This document shows positions 17,474 to 26,671 of a stretch of DNA of 64,000 bases, piece after piece (the stretch's first letter is position 1; each line of letters opens with the position of its first letter). The notes below the pieces were generated by a model. That model was not told the origin of the DNA, searched no databases, and saw nothing but the letters and a program-made list of their open reading frames with translations. Position numbers and translations under genes: made by a program. Source of the stretch: Lachnospiraceae bacterium (GTDB lineage Bacteria; Bacillota; Clostridia; Lachnospirales; Lachnospiraceae). Location of the stretch: positions 1 through 64,000 of the forward strand of contig CAADYR010000091.1 of assembly GCA_900753305.1 (NCBI GenBank), given 5' to 3'.

Positions 17474-18799
17474 ATGAAGATATTGTTTGTTTCACTGGGG
17501 TGTGACAAGAATCTGGTCGATACAGAAGTGATGCTTGGCATGCTTACCGGTAAAGGATATTCTATTACAGACGATGAGAATGAAGCAGATGTTGTTGTGA
17601 TCAACACATGCTGCTTTATTGGTGATGCAAAAGAAGAAAGTATCAATAATATTCTGGAGATGGCAGAACTGCGAAAGAGCGGTCAGATCAAAGCACTGAT
17701 CGTAACAGGCTGTCTGGCACAGCGTTATAAAGAGGAAATTCAGACAGAAATACCGGAAGTAGATGCTATTATAGGTACTACTGCAATTGATACGATAGTT
17801 GAGACACTGGAGGGTGTACTGGCAGGGCAAAGCCACAACCATATTGAAGATATTAATCTGCCACCTGTCTATGATAAGAAACGTATCGTAACAACAGGTG
17901 GACACTATGCATATCTCAAGATTGCAGAGGGCTGTGATAAGCGTTGTTCTTACTGCATTATTCCCAAAGTCCGGGGAAATTACAGAAGTATTCCTATGGA
18001 AAGCCTGATCGCAGAAGCAAAACAGCTTGTGGAATTCGGTGCCAAAGAGTTAATTCTGGTAGCACAGGAAACTACTCTGTATGGTAAAGATCTGTATGGA
18101 GAGAAGAGTCTGCCTAAGCTGCTTCATGAGTTGTGCAGGATAGATGGATTATACTGGATACGTATTCTGTATTGCTATCCGGAAGAGATTACAGATGAAT
18201 TGATCGAAACGATCAGGACGGAGGAGAAAGTCTGTCATTATCTTGACATACCGATTCAGCATGCATCTGATAATATTCTTAAGAGAATGGGCAGAAGAAC
18301 CAATCAGCAGGAACTGAGAGATATGATCGCCAAACTGCGTGAGAGGATTCCCGATATATGTCTCAGGACAACTCTTATTACCGGATTCCCTGGAGAAACA
18401 CAGGAAGACCATGAGGAACTGATGGCTTTTGTGGATGAGATGGAGTTTGACAGATTGGGAGTATTTACATATTCTGCTGAGGAAGATACTCCGGCAGCAA
18501 CATTTGATGATCAGATCGACGAAGAACTTAAGAAAGACAGACAGGCTGAAATCATGGAATTGCAGCAGGAAATTGCTTTTGAAAAGGCTCAGGATGCTGT
18601 AGGTCGTACAGTCCTTGCCATAATAGAAGGCAAACTGCCGGATGAGCATGCATATGCAGCCAGAACCTATATGGATGCACCGGGAGTTGATGGACTGGTA
18701 TTTGTACAGACAAGTGCAGAATTGATGACAGGAGATTTTGTGAAAGTCAGGATAACCGGTTCTTATGAATATGATCTGATCGGAGAGATTGTTGATTGA
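17474..18799 (+). CDS. rimO: ribosomal protein S12 methylthiotransferase RimO
   Basis: A 441-residue radical-SAM methylthiotransferase that modifies an aspartate of ribosomal protein S12. Domain order is N-terminal UPF0004 (LGCDKNLVDTEVMLG with three cysteines for the auxiliary cluster), radical SAM with C154, C158 and C161 in GCDKRCSYC, and a C-terminal TRAM domain. The LGCDKN and NLVDTE words separate RimO from MiaB/MtaB. It starts two bases after the rpoZ stop, and the RBS lies inside the end of rpoZ. It is followed by pgsA. Confidence 0.96.
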   Translation: MKILFVSLGCDKNLVDTEVMLGMLTGKGYSITDDENEADVVVINTCCFIGDAKEESINNILEMAELRKSGQIKALIVTGCLAQRYKEEIQTEIPEVDAIIGTTAIDTIVETLEGVLAGQSHNHIEDINLPPVYDKKRIVTTGGHYAYLKIAEGCDKRCSYCIIPKVRGNYRSIPMESLIAEAKQLVEFGAKELILVAQETTLYGKDLYGEKSLPKLLHELCRIDGLYWIRILYCYPEEITDELIETIRTEEKVCHYLDIPIQHASDNILKRMGRRTNQQELRDMIAKLRERIPDICLRTTLITGFPGETQEDHEELMAFVDEMEFDRLGVFTYSAEEDTPAATFDDQIDEELKKDRQAEIMELQQEIAFEKAQDAVGRTVLAIIEGKLPDEHAYAARTYMDAPGVDGLVFVQTSAELMTGDFVKVRITGSYEYDLIGEIVD

Positions 18800-18853
18800 C
18801 AGAATCTATAGAGACAGCGAATGTGCGTTAATGCACAGAAATGGAGAGAGAAC

Positions 18854-19429
18854 ATGAATTTACCAAATAAATTGACGGTTTTCCGTGTGATATTGATTGT
18901 ACCTTTTGTACTGCTTTTGTTGGGTGGACATTCCGAATGGGGATGGTTTCATACAATCTTTGACGGCATTATGGCATATACAGATTATATTGCATTGGTT
19001 ATATTTATCGTTGCAAGCCTTACAGACATGTTAGACGGTAAGATTGCCAGAAAATACAATCTTGTAACGAATTTTGGTAAATTTATGGACCCTCTGGCAG
19101 ACAAACTTCTGGTATGTTCAGCAATGATCTGTCTGATAGATATGGATCGGATTCCGGCGTGGATCGTTATTGTTATCATCAGCAGAGAGTTTATTATCAG
19201 TGGTTTCAGACTGGTAGCTTCTGACAATCATGTAGTAATAGCAGCCAGTTACTGGGGCAAATTTAAAACTACATTCCAGATGATCATGGTGTGTCTGATG
19301 ATTGCCAATATAGGTGCATTGAATATACTGACGCAGGTCATAATGTGGATTGCATTGGCGTTAACTATTATTTCATTGATAGATTATATTGTAAAAAATA
19401 AAAATGTATTGTTTGATGGCAATATATAA
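18854..19429 (+). CDS. pgsA: CDP-diacylglycerol--glycerol-3-phosphate 3-phosphatidyltransferase
   Basis: A 191-residue integral membrane enzyme (EC 2.7.8.5) making phosphatidylglycerol phosphate. The CDP-alcohol phosphotransferase motif D-G-x2-A-R-x8-G-x3-D-x3-D is visible in DGKIARKYNLVTNFGKFMDP and the following LADK. I chose ATG 18854 (MNLPNKLTVFRV, the usual PgsA start) with GGAGAGAG just upstream, rather than the ATG at 18821. Several hydrophobic segments follow. A terminator lies shortly after the stop, and recA, with its own SOS-type promoter, comes next. The clostridial neighbour cinA is absent between them. Confidence 0.94.
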   Translation: MNLPNKLTVFRVILIVPFVLLLLGGHSEWGWFHTIFDGIMAYTDYIALVIFIVASLTDMLDGKIARKYNLVTNFGKFMDPLADKLLVCSAMICLIDMDRIPAWIVIVIISREFIISGFRLVASDNHVVIAASYWGKFKTTFQMIMVCLMIANIGALNILTQVIMWIALALTIISLIDYIVKNKNVLFDGNI

Positions 19430-19437
19430 TAAATGCG

Positions 19438-19482
19438 AAGAGCCTGTACAGAAAAAAGCGACTGTATGGGCTCTTATTTTAC
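19438..19482 (+). terminator. rho-independent terminator after pgsA
   Basis: AAGAGCCTGTACAG (19438-19451) pairs with CTGTATGGGCTCTT (19462-19475) with two non-canonical positions, followed by ATTTTA. The rest of the 269-base gap to recA holds the recA promoter and SOS boxes. Confidence 0.75.
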
Positions 19483-19621
19483 CATGAACAGCGTTTTGGG
19501 CGTCAAATGTAAAAACTCGTACTTGAACAGTGCAGAGGCTTTATGATAAGGTTGACAGGTATCGTTTTACCAGAACTGGAGCGGTACATGGGACGCGTCA
19601 TAAGAATTTGATAAATAAGTA

Positions 19622-19650
19622 TTGACAAAACAGAACAGATGTTTTAATAT
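19622..19650 (+). promoter_or_regulatory. recA promoter
   Basis: TTGACA (19622-19627), a 17-base spacer, then TAATAT (19645-19650). The first SOS-like box lies in the spacer, so LexA would block RNA polymerase. Confidence 0.65.
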
Positions 19651-19676
19651 CTATAATATAATTTGAACATCTGTTC
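19633..19676. promoter_or_regulatory. two LexA (SOS) boxes upstream of recA
   Basis: GAACATCTGTTC at 19665-19676 is a perfect GAAC-N4-GTTC palindrome. GAACAGATGTTT at 19633-19644 differs in one base. Their centres are 32 bases apart, close to three helical turns. They fit the Gram-positive LexA consensus and precede recA by 22 bases. Confidence 0.85.
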
Positions 19677-19698
19677 TAATCGAAAAAGGAGACTGAAT

Positions 19699-20772
19699 AT
19701 GGAAAGAGAAGAGAAATTAAAGGCTTTGGATGCCGCATTGACACAGATAGAGAGACAGTATGGTAAAGGGGCTGTTATGAAATTAGGAGACCCATCTGCA
19801 CAGATGAATGTGGAAACAATACCAACAGGATCTCTGAGCCTTGATATTGCACTCGGACTTGGTGGAATCCCTAAGGGAAGAATTATTGAAATATACGGAC
19901 CTGAATCATCCGGTAAGACAACAGTTACTCTTCACATGATTGCAGAGGTTCAGAAGAGAGGCGGAATTGCAGGATTTATTGATGCAGAGCATGCATTAGA
20001 TCCTGTATATGCCAAGAATATAGGTGTAGATGTTGATAATTTGTACATATCACAGCCGGATAATGGAGAACAGGCGTTGGAAATTACAGAAACGATGGTT
20101 CGCTCCGGGGCAATTGATATTGTTGTAGTTGACTCTGTTGCTGCTTTGGTTCCAAAGGCTGAAATCGATGGAGACATGGGGGATTCTCATGTAGGACTTC
20201 AGGCTAGATTAATGTCTCAGGCACTTAGAAAACTCACGGCGGTTATCAGTAAGTCCAATTGTACCGTTATATTCATTAACCAGTTACGTGAAAAAGTTGG
20301 TGTTATGTTTGGTAATCCTGAAACTACAACAGGTGGACGTGCACTTAAGTTCTACTCATCAGTCAGACTGGATGTAAGAAGAATAGAGTCACTGAAGCAG
20401 AGTGGAGAAGTGACCGGTAACAGAACCAGAGTAAAAGTGGTTAAGAACAAAATAGCGCCTCCATTTAAGGAAGCAGAATTTGATATTATGTTTGGAGAAG
20501 GAATTTCACAGGAAGGTGATATCCTTGATTTGGCTGCAAATGTTAATATTGTTATAAAGAGTGGCGCATGGTATGCATATGAAGGTAATAAGATTGGCCA
20601 GGGTAGAGAGAATGCAAAACAATATTTGAAGGACAACCCTGAAATCTGCAAAGAAATTGAAAACAAGGTAAGGGAGCATTATGGATTACAGGGTGTAGAA
20701 AATACAAAAGAGGCACCCAAGAAGGAAACGAAAGCTAAGAATACAGCAGACAATACCGGTGCGGCAGAATGA
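19699..20772 (+). CDS. recA: recombinase RecA
   Basis: A 357-residue RecA. The Walker A motif GPESSGKT is at residues 67-74, DSVAALVPK holds the Walker B region, and loop L2 appears as [20 protein letters not shown]. It forms ATP-dependent filaments on single-stranded DNA for recombination and SOS induction. I start at ATG 19699 (MEREEKLK) because AAAAGGAG lies 7 bases upstream; an upstream in-frame TTG at 19663 falls inside the SOS box. The stop overlaps the recX start by four bases (ATGA). The C-terminal tail is Lys/Ala/Thr-rich, as is common. Confidence 0.98.
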   Translation: MEREEKLKALDAALTQIERQYGKGAVMKLGDPSAQMNVETIPTGSLSLDIALGLGGIPKGRIIEIYGPESSGKTTVTLHMIAEVQKRGGIAGFIDAEHALDPVYAKNIGVDVDNLYISQPDNGEQALEITETMVRSGAIDIVVVDSVAALVPKAEIDGDMGDSHVGLQARLMSQALRKLTAVISKSNCTVIFINQLREKVGVMFGNPETTTGGRALKFYSSVRLDVRRIESLKQSGEVTGNRTRVKVVKNKIAPPFKEAEFDIMFGEGISQEGDILDLAANVNIVIKSGAWYAYEGNKIGQGRENAKQYLKDNPEICKEIENKVREHYGLQGVENTKEAPKKETKAKNTADNTGAAE

Positions 20773-21380
20773 TAGTTACCCACATTGAAGAAATATCAAA
20801 GTCCAAGGTGAAAGTAACATTTGACCAGGATCTGATCTTGACAATTTATAAGGGTGAGCTGAAAATTTTTCATATAAAAGAGCATGAAACAATCGAACAG
20901 GAAGAGTTGGATCAATTGATTCAGGTATTGAAAAAACGTGCAAAGTTGCGCTGCATGAATCTTTTAAAGAGCAGAGACTATACAGTATATCAGTTAAAGA
21001 GTAAGTTAAGGGATAATGGTTATCCTGATGAGATAGTAGACTGTGCTATAGAATATGTTGCATCGTATGGCTATGTAGATGACGCTCGGTATGCACATGC
21101 TTATATAGAATCAGCGTCCAAAACGAAAAGCCACAGACAGATCGAAAATGACCTGGTGCGAAAAGGTGTAGATAAACAGATAATTCTAAGTGCTTTTGCA
21201 CAGTTAATGCAGGAGCAGGATGAGGATACAGAGGAAGAGCTGATTCGTCAATATCTTGTGAAGAAACACTATGACAGGTCATCAGCGTCTTATGAAGAAC
21301 GTAGGAAAATGATCGCATTTCTCTATAGAAAAGGCTTTTTGTTGGATAAAATATACAAAATTGTTGGTGAAAACGAATGA
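20769..21380 (+). CDS. recX: regulatory protein RecX
   Basis: A 203-residue modulator of RecA made of three-helix repeats. Typical words are [20 protein letters not shown] and [19 protein letters not shown]. It binds RecA filaments and limits their activity. Its ATG overlaps the recA stop in ATGA, so translation is probably coupled. Length is normal for Firmicute RecX, which carries extra repeats compared with the E. coli protein. Confidence 0.94.
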   Translation: MIVTHIEEISKSKVKVTFDQDLILTIYKGELKIFHIKEHETIEQEELDQLIQVLKKRAKLRCMNLLKSRDYTVYQLKSKLRDNGYPDEIVDCAIEYVASYGYVDDARYAHAYIESASKTKSHRQIENDLVRKGVDKQIILSAFAQLMQEQDEDTEEELIRQYLVKKHYDRSSASYEERRKMIAFLYRKGFLLDKIYKIVGENE

Positions 21381-21428
21381 TTCTTTTGAAAAATTGTTAA
21401 CGGATTTGAGACATTTTTACCATAATAC

Positions 21429-21457
21429 TTGACATAACAGTTTATAAAGGTTAAAAT
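21429..21457 (+). promoter_or_regulatory. promoter of rny
   Basis: TTGACA (21429-21434), a 17-base spacer, then TAAAAT (21452-21457), leaving a leader of about 120 bases before the rny ATG. I see no riboswitch-like fold in the leader. Confidence 0.7.
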
Positions 21458-21585
21458 TGTTATGTTGTAATATCAGCATCTAATTCTTGCGTATTGTGCG
21501 CATTTGAATAATATGCGGTCGGGATGTTAAGCACATTCCGCTTGAGATTGTACAATGAAAATTTAATAAGGAGGTGCTCCTGTAC

Positions 21586-23127
21586 ATGCTATACGTAATA
21601 GAAGCTATCGTTATGATTGTAGTATGTGCGCTGATTGGTTTTGTTGCTTTTTCCAATTATAAGAAGAACATAGAGACTACGATTGGAAATGCAGAAGATA
21701 AGGCCAGAGAGATTATTGATGATGCACTTAAAACTGCTGAAACAAAGAAGCGTGAAGGACTACTTGAGGTAAAGGAAGAGTCAATCAGAGCTAAGAATGA
21801 ACTCGATAAAGAAATTCGCGAACGCAGAGCGGAAGTTCAACGTTTTGAACGCAGAGTTCAGCAGAAAGAAGAAAGCATTGATAAGAAGGCCGATTCTATC
21901 GAAAAGAAAGAAGCAAGCCTAAACGCACGGGAAGAAGAGCTTGCAAAACAGAAAGAAACTGTAGCAAAGTTAAACGAAGAGCGAGTACAGGAACTGGAAC
22001 GAATTTCCGGATTAACCTCTGAACAGGCAAAGGAACATTTGCTTAAAATTGTTGAAGACGAAGTAAAACATGAAACTGCAGTAATGATCAAGGAAATGGA
22101 AAGCAGAGCAAAAGAAGAAGCTGATAAGAAGGCAAAGGAATATGTCGTAACGGCAATTCAGAAATGCGCTGCTGATCATGTGTCTGAAACGACTATCTCA
22201 GTCGTACAGCTTCCGAATGACGAAATGAAAGGTAGAATTATTGGTAGAGAGGGTAGAAACATCAGAACTCTCGAAACATTGACTGGTGTAGAATTGATTA
22301 TTGATGATACACCGGAAGCAGTTATTTTATCTGGTTTTGATCCTATTCGAAGAGAAGTTGCAAGAATTGCACTTGAGAAGCTGATTGTAGATGGGCGTAT
22401 TCATCCGGCCAGAATCGAAGAGATGGTAGAGAAGGCACAGAAAGAAGTCGAAGTCATGATTAAAGAGGAAGGTGAAGCCGCTACACTTGAAGTAGGTGTG
22501 CATGGTATTCATCCAGAACTCGTAAAACTGCTTGGTAAGATGAAATTCAGAACCAGCTATGGACAGAATGCGTTGAAGCATTCTATCGAAGTAGCCCAGT
22601 TGACAGGTCTGTTGGCTGCTGAATTGGGTCTTGATGTCAGAATGGCAAAGAGAGCCGGCTTATTGCATGATATTGGTAAAGCAGTTGATCATGAAATGGA
22701 AGGTTCCCATATTCAGTTGGGTGCAGAACTTTGTAGAAAGTACAAAGAGTCTCCAATTGTAATTAATGCTGTAGAATCTCATCATGGTGATGTAGAGCCA
22801 CAGTCACTGATTGCCTGTTTGGTACAGGCTGCAGATACGATTTCCGCAGCTAGACCAGGTGCAAGACGTGAAACTCTGGAAACATATACAACCAGATTAA
22901 AGCAGTTAGAAGATATAACAAACAATTTTAAGGGTGTAGAGAAATCTTTTGCTATTCAGGCAGGCAGAGAAGTTCGTGTTATGGTAGTTCCTGAACAAGT
23001 TAGTGATGCAGATATGGTATTGATGGCTCGAGATATTGCTAAACAGATTGAAGCTGAGTTGGAATATCCGGGACAGATAAAAGTCAATGTCATCAGAGAA
23101 TCGCGTGCTGTAGAGTATGCGAAATAA
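21586..23127 (+). CDS. rny: ribonuclease Y
   Basis: A 513-residue membrane-bound endoribonuclease that initiates mRNA decay. Order: N-terminal membrane segment (about residues 1-22), a long charged coiled coil to about residue 200, a KH domain ([17 protein letters not shown]), then an HD domain with the metal-binding [13 protein letters not shown] chose ATG 21586, which is 11 bases after AAGGAGG; the in-frame GTG at 21574 overlaps that RBS and cannot be the start. Length matches B. subtilis RNase Y (520). It has its own promoter and a strong terminator. Confidence 0.97.
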   Translation: MLYVIEAIVMIVVCALIGFVAFSNYKKNIETTIGNAEDKAREIIDDALKTAETKKREGLLEVKEESIRAKNELDKEIRERRAEVQRFERRVQQKEESIDKKADSIEKKEASLNAREEELAKQKETVAKLNEERVQELERISGLTSEQAKEHLLKIVEDEVKHETAVMIKEMESRAKEEADKKAKEYVVTAIQKCAADHVSETTISVVQLPNDEMKGRIIGREGRNIRTLETLTGVELIIDDTPEAVILSGFDPIRREVARIALEKLIVDGRIHPARIEEMVEKAQKEVEVMIKEEGEAATLEVGVHGIHPELVKLLGKMKFRTSYGQNALKHSIEVAQLTGLLAAELGLDVRMAKRAGLLHDIGKAVDHEMEGSHIQLGAELCRKYKESPIVINAVESHHGDVEPQSLIACLVQAADTISAARPGARRETLETYTTRLKQLEDITNNFKGVEKSFAIQAGREVRVMVVPEQVSDADMVLMARDIAKQIEAELEYPGQIKVNVIRESRAVEYAK

Positions 23128-23146
23128 ATCCGTTAACTGAACGTAG

Positions 23147-23184
23147 ACCGCTAAGAATCTTATCGATTCTTAGCGGTTTTTTGC
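23147..23184 (+). terminator. rho-independent terminator after rny
   Basis: A perfect 13-bp stem (23147-23159 with 23165-23177, core CCGCTAAGAATC) with a 5-base loop is followed by TTTTTTG. Confidence 0.93.
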
Positions 23185-23217
23185 AATTAAAAATACATGG
23201 AAAGGCTGGTTGTTAAT

Positions 23218-23760
23218 ATGGAAGGTGAAATTAGACGATTAAAAAGAGAACTGCAATGTGAAGGAGCGATTACAAAATACTATAAAGATACGGTCCTTCT
23301 TCCCAATGGAAATACAGCAGTATGGGATTTTGTAGGACATAATGGTGCAGCAGCAGTAGTACCGGTATTGAAAGATGGGAGAATATTGATGGTGACACAG
23401 TATCGTAATGCGCTTGACCGCTTTACGTTGGAGATTCCGGCTGGAGGTTTGAATCCCGGTGAACCTACGATAGTTGCTGCTGCAAGAGAACTGGGGGAAG
23501 AGACAGGGTACACTTGTGAGAAAATAGAACCATTGATTACGATTCGAACTACGGTAGCTTTTTGTAATGAGAAGATAGATATATATCTTGCCAGAAATCT
23601 GACTAAAGGGGAACAACATTTGGACGAAGATGAGTTCGTGAATGTGGAAGCGTATGAACTGAAAGAACTTGAACGCATGATATACGATGGCACGATTCAG
23701 GATTCCAAGACGATTGCAGCAATTTTAGCATATAAGAATAAATATGTGTCAGGAGAATGA
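23218..23760 (+). CDS. nudF: NUDIX hydrolase, ADP-ribose pyrophosphatase type
   Basis: A 180-residue protein with the Nudix box GX5EX7REUXEEXGU at residues 76-98 (GGLNPGEPTIVAAARELG then EETGY). It matches ADP-ribose pyrophosphatases (EC 3.6.1.13), which hydrolyse ADP-ribose to AMP and ribose-5-phosphate. WDFVGHNGAAAVVP upstream and VTQYRNALDRFTLEIPAGG around the box are typical of the NudF group. ATG 23218 has AAAGG 12 bases upstream; ATG 23197 is an alternative. In Bacillus nudF also lies near spoIIM and xerD, as here. Confidence 0.9.
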   Translation: MEGEIRRLKRELQCEGAITKYYKDTVLLPNGNTAVWDFVGHNGAAAVVPVLKDGRILMVTQYRNALDRFTLEIPAGGLNPGEPTIVAAARELGEETGYTCEKIEPLITIRTTVAFCNEKIDIYLARNLTKGEQHLDEDEFVNVEAYELKELERMIYDGTIQDSKTIAAILAYKNKYVSGE

Positions 23761-23852
23761 AATTACAAAAAGAGTAACTATCCAGAACCAAAAGGGATAA
23801 TTTATGGGAATAGAGCATATCATGTACAAATATAGAGCGTAAGAGATGTTTT

Positions 23853-24467
23853 ATGAACCATAATTTTAGTACCGTACCAACTGCATCATATTGCCAGTTA
23901 AAAGAGGAACATACCATACCAAACAGTGCAGTCTGTGTTTTTATGACAGGCTTTTGTCTTGGTATGGTATTTTTTTATTTATCAGATAAGAATTTTGCCA
24001 GGGAATCAGGATTAATGGATCCTGTGTATATAGACCAACTTCAGGAATTTAGTGCATATCAGGAAGGTTTATTGCAATATGTAGCGTTACAAAGAATGAA
24101 GCAGTTTTTTACAGTAATGATATGTGCCTTGTGTAGATTTCGGTTAGTACTTATGCAGGGAATATTGGGAATATGCGGTTTTGAACTTGGCATTTTATTA
24201 TTTACAGCGGTTTATAGATATGGTGCATCAGGGTTGTTGTTCAGTTTTTTGCTTTTTATTCCGCATGGAATTTTATATTTGCTTATTATCTTAAGAATTA
24301 TGTATATCATAAAAGAAAGTGACACAAAATATTTCCATAAGAACAGTCAAATAAAGTTATGGGGTAACATAGTACTGTTGATTGGTTTATTTATGCTTGG
24401 AATATTATGTGAAACATATATCAATCCACATTTAATGCAGGGAGCTGTCCGTATACTGTTTAGATGA
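23853..24467 (+). CDS. spoIIM: divergent SpoIIM-like (DUF95) membrane protein
   Basis: A 204-residue protein with at least four hydrophobic segments (about 26-45, 98-118, 124-150 and 165-186). Similarity to SpoIIM is limited but specific: a GxxxG-type first membrane segment, the PHG of the conserved PHGxxE motif (here PHGILY, with the Glu replaced) and the ending ETYINPHLM. SpoIIM is a scaffold of the DMP peptidoglycan-degrading complex with SpoIID and SpoIIP during engulfment. Location agrees, since nudF-spoIIM-xerD is the Bacillus order, and a spoIIP gene lies at 41.6 kb. The RBS is weak (AAGAGA). It could be degenerate in function. Confidence 0.7.
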   Translation: MNHNFSTVPTASYCQLKEEHTIPNSAVCVFMTGFCLGMVFFYLSDKNFARESGLMDPVYIDQLQEFSAYQEGLLQYVALQRMKQFFTVMICALCRFRLVLMQGILGICGFELGILLFTAVYRYGASGLLFSFLLFIPHGILYLLIILRIMYIIKESDTKYFHKNSQIKLWGNIVLLIGLFMLGILCETYINPHLMQGAVRILFR

Positions 24468-24570
24468 CAAATTATGGAACCTAGATATAGATGCTGATTA
24501 AAGTTGAGCGACTATATATAGAATAAACAGAAAAATAAATAAAAAAGTTATAAAATATCTGAAAAAGTGT

Positions 24571-24599
24571 TTGATTTTATGTAAAATCACATATATAAT
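24571..24599 (+). promoter_or_regulatory. promoter of xerD
   Basis: TTGATT (24571-24576), a 17-base spacer, then TATAAT (24594-24599) in the A/T-rich gap before xerD. Confidence 0.65.
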
Positions 24600-24654
24600 A
24601 GAAATAGGCATAAGGGGTAAATTAAATACTTTTTGAGGAGGGTTTTCAGATTTT

Positions 24655-25539
24655 ATGGAAAGAGAAATTGATAATTTTATTTCTTATTTACATAATATAA
24701 AGAAAACTTCAAATAATACTGAATTATCATACAAGAGAGATTTAGGCAAGGTTCGCCAGTATTTAGAAGAAAATGGAATAACAGAGGTAGATGAGATTAC
24801 CGAAGAAGTATTAAATTCCTATATTATGTATTTAGAGCAAAACCATTTTGCCGCCGCAACTGTTTCAAGAAATGTTGCATCCATTAAGGCATTCTTCCAT
24901 TATCTGTGCAAGGAAGGAATTGTGGAGAAAGATGTTTCAGAAGGTTTGAAGGCGCCCAAAATCGAGAAAAAAATGCCTGCAATTATGACACCAGAGGAAG
25001 TAGTGTGGCTGCTGGAACAGCCAAAGGGGGATACCCCAAAAGAAATTCGCGATAAAGCTATGTTAGAGCTTTTATATGCGACTGGAATTCGCGTGACGGA
25101 ACTGATTACCCTAAAGGTTTCCGATGTTAACATGCAGATGGGATATATTATCTGCAGAGATGGCAGTAGAGAGAGAGTAATTCCATTCGGTGCTGCTGCC
25201 AAGAAGGCAATGACTAATTACTTGGAAAAGGCAAGAGATGTCATGCTATTTGATCTTCATTCTGATATCCTGTTCGTAAATTGCTCAGGACAACCCATGA
25301 GCAGACAGGGATTTTGGAAACTGATTAAATATTATGCAAAGAAAGCGGGTATTACAGCTGATATTACACCCCATACCCTTCGTCATTCTTTTGCCGCACA
25401 TCTTGTAGAAAATGGTGCGGACTTACGCAGTGTTCAGGAAATGCTTGGACACTCAGATATTTCAACAACTCAGGTATATGCAACATTAACTCACAATAGA
25501 ATTCGTGAAGTGTATTCCAAAGCACATCCAAGAGGATAG
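24655..25539 (+). CDS. xerD: site-specific tyrosine recombinase XerD
   Basis: A 294-residue recombinase with an N-terminal SAM-like DNA-binding domain (MEREIDNFISYLHN onward) and a C-terminal catalytic domain. The active-site set is visible: Arg146 in ATGIRVTEL, His240 and Arg243 in HTLRHSF, His266 in LGHSDIS and Tyr275. XerD resolves chromosome dimers at dif with XerC. Length and position next to the spoIIM-like gene favour XerD rather than an element-borne integrase. No attachment sites or phage genes are nearby. RBS GAGGAGGG lies about 8 bases before the ATG. Confidence 0.93.
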   Translation: MEREIDNFISYLHNIKKTSNNTELSYKRDLGKVRQYLEENGITEVDEITEEVLNSYIMYLEQNHFAAATVSRNVASIKAFFHYLCKEGIVEKDVSEGLKAPKIEKKMPAIMTPEEVVWLLEQPKGDTPKEIRDKAMLELLYATGIRVTELITLKVSDVNMQMGYIICRDGSRERVIPFGAAAKKAMTNYLEKARDVMLFDLHSDILFVNCSGQPMSRQGFWKLIKYYAKKAGITADITPHTLRHSFAAHLVENGADLRSVQEMLGHSDISTTQVYATLTHNRIREVYSKAHPRG

Positions 25540-25546
25540 GAATTGA

Positions 25547-25590
25547 AAAACAGCAAGATTCTCTGAAAATGAGAACTTGCTGTTTTTATT
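25547..25590. terminator. bidirectional terminator between xerD and DAHP synthase
   Basis: A 16-bp, nearly perfect stem starts AAAACAGCAAG and ends CTTGCTGTTTTT (arms 25547-25563 and 25571-25587). It has T-runs on both strands and serves the two convergent genes. Confidence 0.9.
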
Positions 25591-26619
25591 TTACTGGTAA
25601 TCTGCAATTCTATAAATTAATTCTTCAGAATCTTCCCAACCAAGACATGCATCAGTAATGGATTTCCCATAAATGTGTTCACTGATTTTCTGGTTGCCTT
25701 CTACCAGATAACTTTCGACCATAACACCTTTGACCATTTTGTGAATATCTGCATTATGCTTTCTTGACATCATGACTTCTTCTACAATACGTATCTGCTC
25801 TTTGAACTTCTTGTTAGAGTTATTATGGTTTGCATCAACAACGCATGCAGGATTAAGGAGATCACGTTCGTTATATTTTTCAAGCAGAAGCTGGAGATCC
25901 TCATAATGGTAATTAGGAATACTGTTGCCGTGCTTATTGACTGCACCACGCAAAATTGTGTGTGCCAGAGGATTTCCGTTTGTGTCAACTTCCCAACCCC
26001 GATAAATAAAGGAATGTGGATGCTGGGCTGCATAAACGGAATTGAGCATAACATTCAAGTCTCCACTGGTGGGATTTTTCATTCCGGCAGGAACATCAAA
26101 ACCGCTGACGGTCAATCTATGCTGCTGGTCTTCTACAGAACGTGCTCCAATTGCAACATAGGAGAGAATGTCAGATACATATCCCCAGTTATCAGGGTAG
26201 AGCATTTCATCAGCAGCAGTCAGACCGGATTCTCGAATAGCGCGAAGCTGCATTTTACGCATTGCAATCAGACCATGCAGAAAGTCTGTACCTTTTTCGG
26301 GATCGGGCTGATGAACGATTCCCTTATATCCTTCACCAGTGGTGCGAGGCTTATTGGTATAGATTCGTGGAATCAGGATCAGCTTATCCTTGACTTTATC
26401 ATTTACTTTGGCAAGACGTGTTACATATTCGCATACGGCATCTTCGTTATCTGCAGAACAGGGACCGATCACTACCAGAAATTTATTGGATTTTCCGGTG
26501 AAAACATCAGCAATTTCAGCGTCGCGTTGTTTTTTAAGAGCCTGAAGTTCAGCTGACATAGGATATTGTTCGCGGATTTCGTCAGGCGTTAGTAATTTAC
26601 GTATAAATTCAAAACTCAT
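25591..26619 (-). CDS. aroF: 3-deoxy-7-phosphoheptulonate (DAHP) synthase, type I
   Basis: A 342-residue first enzyme of the shikimate pathway (EC 2.5.1.54), joining phosphoenolpyruvate and erythrose-4-phosphate. Motifs: VVIGPCSADN, KPRTTGEGYKG, and DANHNNSNK with a metal-binding His. It is of the E. coli AroF/AroG/AroH size, so no fused chorismate mutase is present. I start at ATG 26619 (MSFEFIRK) with CGGAGGG 6-7 bases upstream; the 29-residue hydrophobic extension from 26706 has no support. Feedback specificity (Phe, Tyr or Trp) cannot be told by eye. It follows the SpoVB-like gene on the same strand by 52 bases. No T-box is visible. Confidence 0.94.
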   Translation of the reverse strand: MSFEFIRKLLTPDEIREQYPMSAELQALKKQRDAEIADVFTGKSNKFLVVIGPCSADNEDAVCEYVTRLAKVNDKVKDKLILIPRIYTNKPRTTGEGYKGIVHQPDPEKGTDFLHGLIAMRKMQLRAIRESGLTAADEMLYPDNWGYVSDILSYVAIGARSVEDQQHRLTVSGFDVPAGMKNPTSGDLNVMLNSVYAAQHPHSFIYRGWEVDTNGNPLAHTILRGAVNKHGNSIPNYHYEDLQLLLEKYNERDLLNPACVVDANHNNSNKKFKEQIRIVEEVMMSRKHNADIHKMVKGVMVESYLVEGNQKISEHIYGKSITDACLGWEDSEELIYRIADYQ

Positions 26620-26671
26620 AATTTCCCTCCGAATTTGTATATATATGAATATTTTTATCTTCACAAACAGA

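Noticed and set aside
24553..24569. Possible CodY box before xerD
   Set aside because: The best alignment around TATCTGAAAAAG gives only about 11/15, which is common in A/T-rich DNA.
25825..26556. 243-codon open frame on the plus strand
   Set aside because: It lies fully inside the DAHP synthase gene in antisense. The aroF motifs are clear, and the antisense product has no family pattern or RBS.
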